The notes below the pieces were generated by a model. That model was not told the origin of the DNA and did not search any database. It was given only the letters and a program-made list of their open reading frames with translations. Of a DNA stretch of 57,191 bases, positions 54,041 through 57,191 are shown piece by piece; the first letter of the stretch is position 1; each line of letters starts with the position of its first letter. Source of the DNA: Calothrix sp. FI2-JRJ7. GTDB taxonomy: Bacteria > Cyanobacteriota > Cyanobacteriia > Cyanobacteriales > Nostocaceae. The DNA is taken from positions 1 to 57,191 of the forward strand of contig JAHHGX010000023.1 of NCBI GenBank assembly GCA_019359675.1, read 5' to 3'. A program made the position numbers and the translations under genes.

Positions 54041-54392
54041 ACCTAATATAACATGATAGGCGCCTTTCTAACTATGTTCGCCTTAATAACCGTAAATTTT
54101 GCATCTATCTAAAGAGTTAAAAATATAAACTAGATGAATACAGTAGATAAATAAAAATAAGGTAAATTGTAAGACTAGCTATTGATATTTTTTTGGAACA
54201 TGGGAATTAAAAACAACATTATCAAGGTATTTAGCTTGTATATCATTAACTCAATAATGTATTGTATTTATGTACAATCATTAAATTTTATACCGCAATT
54301 TGAATGTAGTTATTGTCTAAATAATTACCTTTAATGGCTGTATGCTTACTGAATAATAGATTACATTTGTTATTTACCGGAGTACATATTAG
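54041..54392. other. AT-rich leader of sodA, no gene seen
   Basis: About 350 AT-rich bases contain one GGCGCC and a small dyad TTGTATTTATGTACAA near 54260 that might be a regulator site. No ORF of interest is present on either strand. A weak CCGGAG ribosome-binding site precedes sodA. Confidence 0.4.
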
Positions 54393-55175
54393 ATGATTTC
54401 AATTTTGATAAAACCATTAATTTGGTTTATAGCAGGAATTGTATTAGTTGTTGTAACTATTTTTCAACCACAACAAATAGCTGCGGCGCCTGCACCAGTA
54501 TCTATAGCTCAAGGTAATCAAGTAGAATCGGTAATAAGCCAAGGATTAAGTGCAAATCCTGCACAGCTACCTCCATTACCATATGCTTATAATGCACTGG
54601 AAAAAGCTATAGATGCAGAAACGATGAAAATCCATCACGATAAGCATCATAAAGCATATGTCGATAATTTGAATAATGCCTTGAAAAAGTACCCGCAATT
54701 ACAAGGTAGAACTATAGAAGCAATGTTACGTGACCTTAATAGTATACCAGAAGATATTCGTACCACTGTACGTAATAATGGTGGTGGACATCTTAACCAC
54801 ACTATGTTCTGGGAAATTATGAGTCCAACAGGTGGAGGTCAACCCACAGGAAATATTGCTACTGAAATTAACCAAACTTTTGGAAGCTTTGAGAACTTTC
54901 AAAAACAGTTTAATACAGCAGGTGGACAACGTTTTGGTAGTGGATGGGTATGGTTAGTGCGTAACCCCAAAGGTCAACTTGAAATTACGAATACAGCAAA
55001 TCAAGATAGTCCTATTATGGATGGTTTATATCCAATTATGGGAAATGATGTATGGGAACACGCTTACTACCTAAGATATCAAAATCGTCGTGCAGACTAT
55101 TTGACTAGTTGGTGGAATGTGGTTAATTGGAATGAGGTGAACAAACGCGCACAAGCTTCACGTTCTTCAACCTAA
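54393..55175 (+). CDS. sodA: manganese superoxide dismutase with N-terminal signal anchor
   Basis: This 260-aa enzyme converts superoxide to peroxide and oxygen. Residues 1-32 form a hydrophobic signal or anchor ([20 protein letters not shown]), so it is predicted to face the periplasm or thylakoid lumen, as reported for the membrane-bound MnSOD of Anabaena. The catalytic domain starts [20 protein letters not shown]. Metal ligands are the His in MKIHHDKHH, the His in HLNHTMFW, and the Asp and His in [20 protein letters not shown]. Mn-type signatures [16 protein letters not shown] and GGQPTG are present, favouring Mn over Fe. A weak hairpin GGTGTC/GGCACC follows the stop at 55184. Confidence 0.94.
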   Translation: MISILIKPLIWFIAGIVLVVVTIFQPQQIAAAPAPVSIAQGNQVESVISQGLSANPAQLPPLPYAYNALEKAIDAETMKIHHDKHHKAYVDNLNNALKKYPQLQGRTIEAMLRDLNSIPEDIRTTVRNNGGGHLNHTMFWEIMSPTGGGQPTGNIATEINQTFGSFENFQKQFNTAGGQRFGSGWVWLVRNPKGQLEITNTANQDSPIMDGLYPIMGNDVWEHAYYLRYQNRRADYLTSWWNVVNWNEVNKRAQASRSST

Positions 55176-55212
55176 TTAAGATAATGGTGTCTCTAAAGGC
55201 ACCTTTATCGCA

Positions 55213-55752
55213 TCAATTTTGTGGTGGTGCAGCAAGTGAACCATTACCAACACCACCTTCAAGCAATCTTTGGGCGCCAATATTTCGACTAAGTACTGCT
55301 AACCCAGCTAAGTGAGCTTGTAAACCTGCTGTACTAGCACAACAATCAGTAAGTACAACTGGCTCAATACCCATATCAAAAATATCCATAGCTATTTTTA
55401 ATACGCACATATCAGTATCAATTCCAACAATAAAAACTCGTTCAGCATGGTTTTCACGAAGATAAGAAGCTAGTTCATCCGTTATGCCACAAAGTCCAGG
55501 TTTAGAAAATACCAAATTTTGCTCAACAAACGGTTGCAACTCTGCTGCGATGTTAATTTCTGGCTCACAATCACAGTTATGCCAATCGAGAAATCGTTGA
55601 TACGGCCCATCAGTAGAATTGATGAAGCGAGTAAAAATCAACTTTGAATAGTTACCAGAATTAATTAACGCAGCAATACGTTGTGGAATGTGATGTGTAA
55701 AAGAGTTGATAAAACCAACTTGTACGTCAACAATAAGTAACGGCTCAGACAT
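55213..55752 (-). CDS. isochorismatase-family cysteine hydrolase
   Basis: This 179-aa alpha/beta hydrolase of the isochorismatase-like family hydrolyses amides such as nicotinamide or carbamoyl compounds. The catalytic Asp is residue 9 in LLIVDVQVGF, the Lys lies in FSKPGL, and the Cys in VGIDTDMCVLKIAMDIFDMG. The metal-site residues of nicotinamidases (D-x-H) are not evident, so it is more likely a general member than PncA. Start ATG at 55752. It converges with sodA; no operon partner. Confidence 0.88.
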   Translation of the reverse strand: MSEPLLIVDVQVGFINSFTHHIPQRIAALINSGNYSKLIFTRFINSTDGPYQRFLDWHNCDCEPEINIAAELQPFVEQNLVFSKPGLCGITDELASYLRENHAERVFIVGIDTDMCVLKIAMDIFDMGIEPVVLTDCCASTAGLQAHLAGLAVLSRNIGAQRLLEGGVGNGSLAAPPQN

Positions 55753-55900
55753 TTAAATTTTAATAGAAGCAAAGTACATTACTATTCATCTTTTAAAACT
55801 TTACCTGTTGCATCATCTTCCAATAGACGTAAATAAGTAAAATATGGAAAATTGATATTACTTATACCAATTCTGCATAAAGTTGCGCCAAATAAATCCC

Positions 55901-55926
55901 GTAGAGATTGACATGTCAATCTCTAC
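55901..55926. repeat. 26-bp perfect palindrome
   Basis: GTAGAGATTGACA is followed by its reverse complement TGTCAATCTCTAC. The same GTAGAGA end is found in the ftsH terminator palindrome at 36769. The rest of 55753-56012 is empty spacer. Confidence 0.75.
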
Positions 55927-56012
55927 AGTCAGGGATAAAGCGCATCTTCATCGAGAAACGGTATTACTAGCTTTAATGTTAACTCCAAAACTTGACTTAT
56001 ATGTTGGTTGGT

Positions 56013-56039
56013 AAAAAAAAGAGACGCGCTGTGCGTCTC
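56013..56039 (-). terminator. intrinsic terminator of the RemA-like gene
   Basis: On the minus strand GAGACGC, a 5-base loop and GCGTCTC are followed by TTTTTTTT. The hairpin starts 8 bases beyond the stop of the 118-aa gene. Confidence 0.88.
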
Positions 56040-56047
56040 ACTCATTC

Positions 56048-56404
56048 CTATTTCTCTAATACTTGTCGAATGCGTCGTTCGAGTAAGTCTAAGTCTAAAC
56101 TGCCTTCGTCACGACTAATTCGTCTAACTGTTGAGTTTACGTTACCTAAATCTACTAATAAGTCTTGGAGAATTTCTTGCTGTTGTCTTGCTTGGGTAAC
56201 TTCGCGTGGTTCTTGGACTAGGTCACGCACGATTGTATCTTCGGCTCTTGATGCAATTATAGGGTCATCGTCGCCTTCTAAGTAAACAAATGTCCGGCGC
56301 CCTGGTCCTCGGTCTTCTTCGATAGGTACAACTGCTGTAACTTGGTCGGAACGCACATATTTACCAAATCCGAGATGAACTAATACTGAAGACTGTATTT
56401 TCAT
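56048..56404 (-). CDS. RemA-like (DUF370-type) protein
   Basis: This 118-aa cytosolic protein's first 70 residues resemble RemA/DUF370 proteins, DNA-binding regulators of matrix genes in Bacillus: VHLGFGKYVRSDQVTAVVPI followed by GRRTFVYLEGDDDPIIASRA and EDTIVRDL, matching the RemA layout of a G-FG core and a late GRRTR-V strand. The C-terminal 45 residues form a helical, Gln/Asp-rich extension (QARQQQEILQDLLVDLGNVN) not found in RemA. If the relationship holds it may regulate transcription. The sequence match is weak and the function is unproven. It has its own terminator. Confidence 0.6.
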   Translation of the reverse strand: MKIQSSVLVHLGFGKYVRSDQVTAVVPIEEDRGPGRRTFVYLEGDDDPIIASRAEDTIVRDLVQEPREVTQARQQQEILQDLLVDLGNVNSTVRRISRDEGSLDLDLLERRIRQVLEK

Positions 56405-56573
56405 ATGTATACAAAGTTCTTTATGTCTTATAATTCTATTTTAATGTCTTAATTAAGGGTTGTGAGCTATTAAGAGCGCGGGTTTTACTCTTTTTTATGT
56501 AGTACTTTCCTATCGCAATTCTTGAGTGTTTTTGGTATATGTATATGTATTGTAAGTTACTTTAAATTTGAAA

Positions 56574-56716
56574 ATGGTGCGTGATGCTTTTAGTGGACTG
56601 AGCGCACCCGACAAATTTGGAGATGGTGCGTGATGCTTTTAGGTTGTAATGGGTGGGTTAATTTTTCGTGGCATCACGCACCCTACCTGTTACATCCGTT
56701 TATAATCCGTTGCCAG
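56574..56716. repeat. GGTGCGTGATGC palindromes and an ACGGAT half-repeat
   Basis: GGTGCGTGATGCTTTTAG occurs at 56576 and again at 56624; the second pairs with TGGCATCACGCACCCTACC. Next to it, GTTACATCCGTTTATAATCC and GTTGCC is a half-copy of the ACGGAT repeat, which supplies the end of the peroxidase remnant. Two families abut here, as at 6457-6588. Confidence 0.8.
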
Positions 56717-57104
56717 GGTTGTCGTCTAAGGAGAGTAGGTATTCGATGAGGTTGTTTTGGTCTTGGATGGTGAAACCCGCTTGTTGGTCTACCCAATAGT
56801 TATGTCCGCTACCATCTGCGTTTGATAATACTAGGTCGGAGTTCGCGCGGTTTGCTGCTATTACTTGGTTTCGCAGGTTACGGTCGATTAATGCGTGTAA
56901 GCTTTTGCCTGCATCCGGTACTATATTATTTAATGAGGTTCCTGCTAGTCCTAGTTGGTTTGGATTAACTATTTGATAATCGTTTTCGCTGATTTGTAGT
57001 GCGTCTTTACCTACGGCAACTCGTCCATCGTGTAAATATGGCGCCGTTATATGCAAACCTATTAAACTAGTACAAAACGGCTTAAATAAACCAAGTATTT
57101 TGTG
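56700..57104 (-). pseudogene. C-terminal remnant of a di-haem cytochrome c peroxidase-like protein
   Basis: The minus strand encodes HITAPYLHDGRVAVGKDALQ and continues to TIQDQNNLIEYLLSLDDNPG. The TAPYLHDG and LI-YLLSL segments belong to the second haem domain of MauG/CCP-type peroxidases. Upstream the frame stays open only to a TAA at about 57104, with no ATG and no haem-binding CxxCH, so the N-terminal domains have been lost. The end reads NPGNGL and stops inside an ACGGAT-family repeat. It probably is not expressed as a functional enzyme. Confidence 0.65.
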
Positions 57105-57191
57105 GGATAATGATTAATTAGATTAAAACAACTTTTTATTGACAGGCAAGGAGTCAGGGTTTGGGACGATTAGCTCCAAAGGAATTGAGTT

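Overview
The window looks like the chromosome of a filamentous, probably heterocyst-forming cyanobacterium (Nostocales). The indicators are a PatD-like heterocyst-frequency protein, a RexT/TrxA2 redox pair, a magnesium-chelatase H-subunit paralogue, a CIRCE-controlled monocistronic groEL2, an RNase P RNA carrying a short tandem-repeat insertion, a signal-anchored Mn superoxide dismutase, a PEP-CTERM protein and many short palindromic intergenic repeats. The usual cyanobacterial HIP1 octamer GCGATCGC was not found on reading. Instead the hexamer GGCGCC occurs about 115 times by eye, where roughly 3 would be expected.

Layout. 0.3-9.5 kb: lipid kinase, fused peptide-ABC ATPase, patD, rel (ppGpp), a membrane protein, the divergent trxA2/rexT pair and a broken AraC regulator. 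9.7-20.5 kb: an unknown 271-aa protein, a decayed brnTA toxin-antitoxin locus, the 1215-aa chelatase subunit, a RibD-type reductase, a Cache-type histidine kinase, a Gfo/Idh oxidoreductase and rnc. 20.5-34 kb: rnpB, a CorA transporter, groEL2, a WecA/MraY-type transferase, fabG, a Crp-family regulator, a class II amidotransferase, an SDR, a NUDIX hydrolase, photolyase and an AI-2E exporter. 34-43 kb: a palindrome-ended element in a dead ORF, ftsH, an aldo/keto reductase, a 1-kb gene graveyard, a MoeB-rhodanese fusion, a coupled gene pair ending in a retropepsin-like protease, a PEP-CTERM protein and an atypical SDR.

43-53.7 kb is the most interesting part. A minus-strand gene set runs from a filamentous-hemagglutinin (two-partner secretion) protein through a secreted TPR-CHAT protease-like protein and a DUF928 protein to a CHASE2 hybrid histidine kinase. 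Divergent from it is a Septu-type (PtuA ATPase/PtuB HNH) anti-phage module followed by a small ABM-fold protein. 53.7-57.2 kb holds tandem repeats, sodA, an isochorismatase-like hydrolase, a RemA-like protein and a headless di-haem peroxidase fragment.

A recurring theme is that palindromic repeats supply the stop codons of genes. At least seven ORFs (wecA-like, fabG, the SDR at 42.1 kb, phr, NUDIX, the hemagglutinin protein and the peroxidase remnant) terminate on a TAG or TAA lying inside a repeat, so these elements shape gene 3' ends here. No tRNA, rRNA, CRISPR array or transposase gene was seen.
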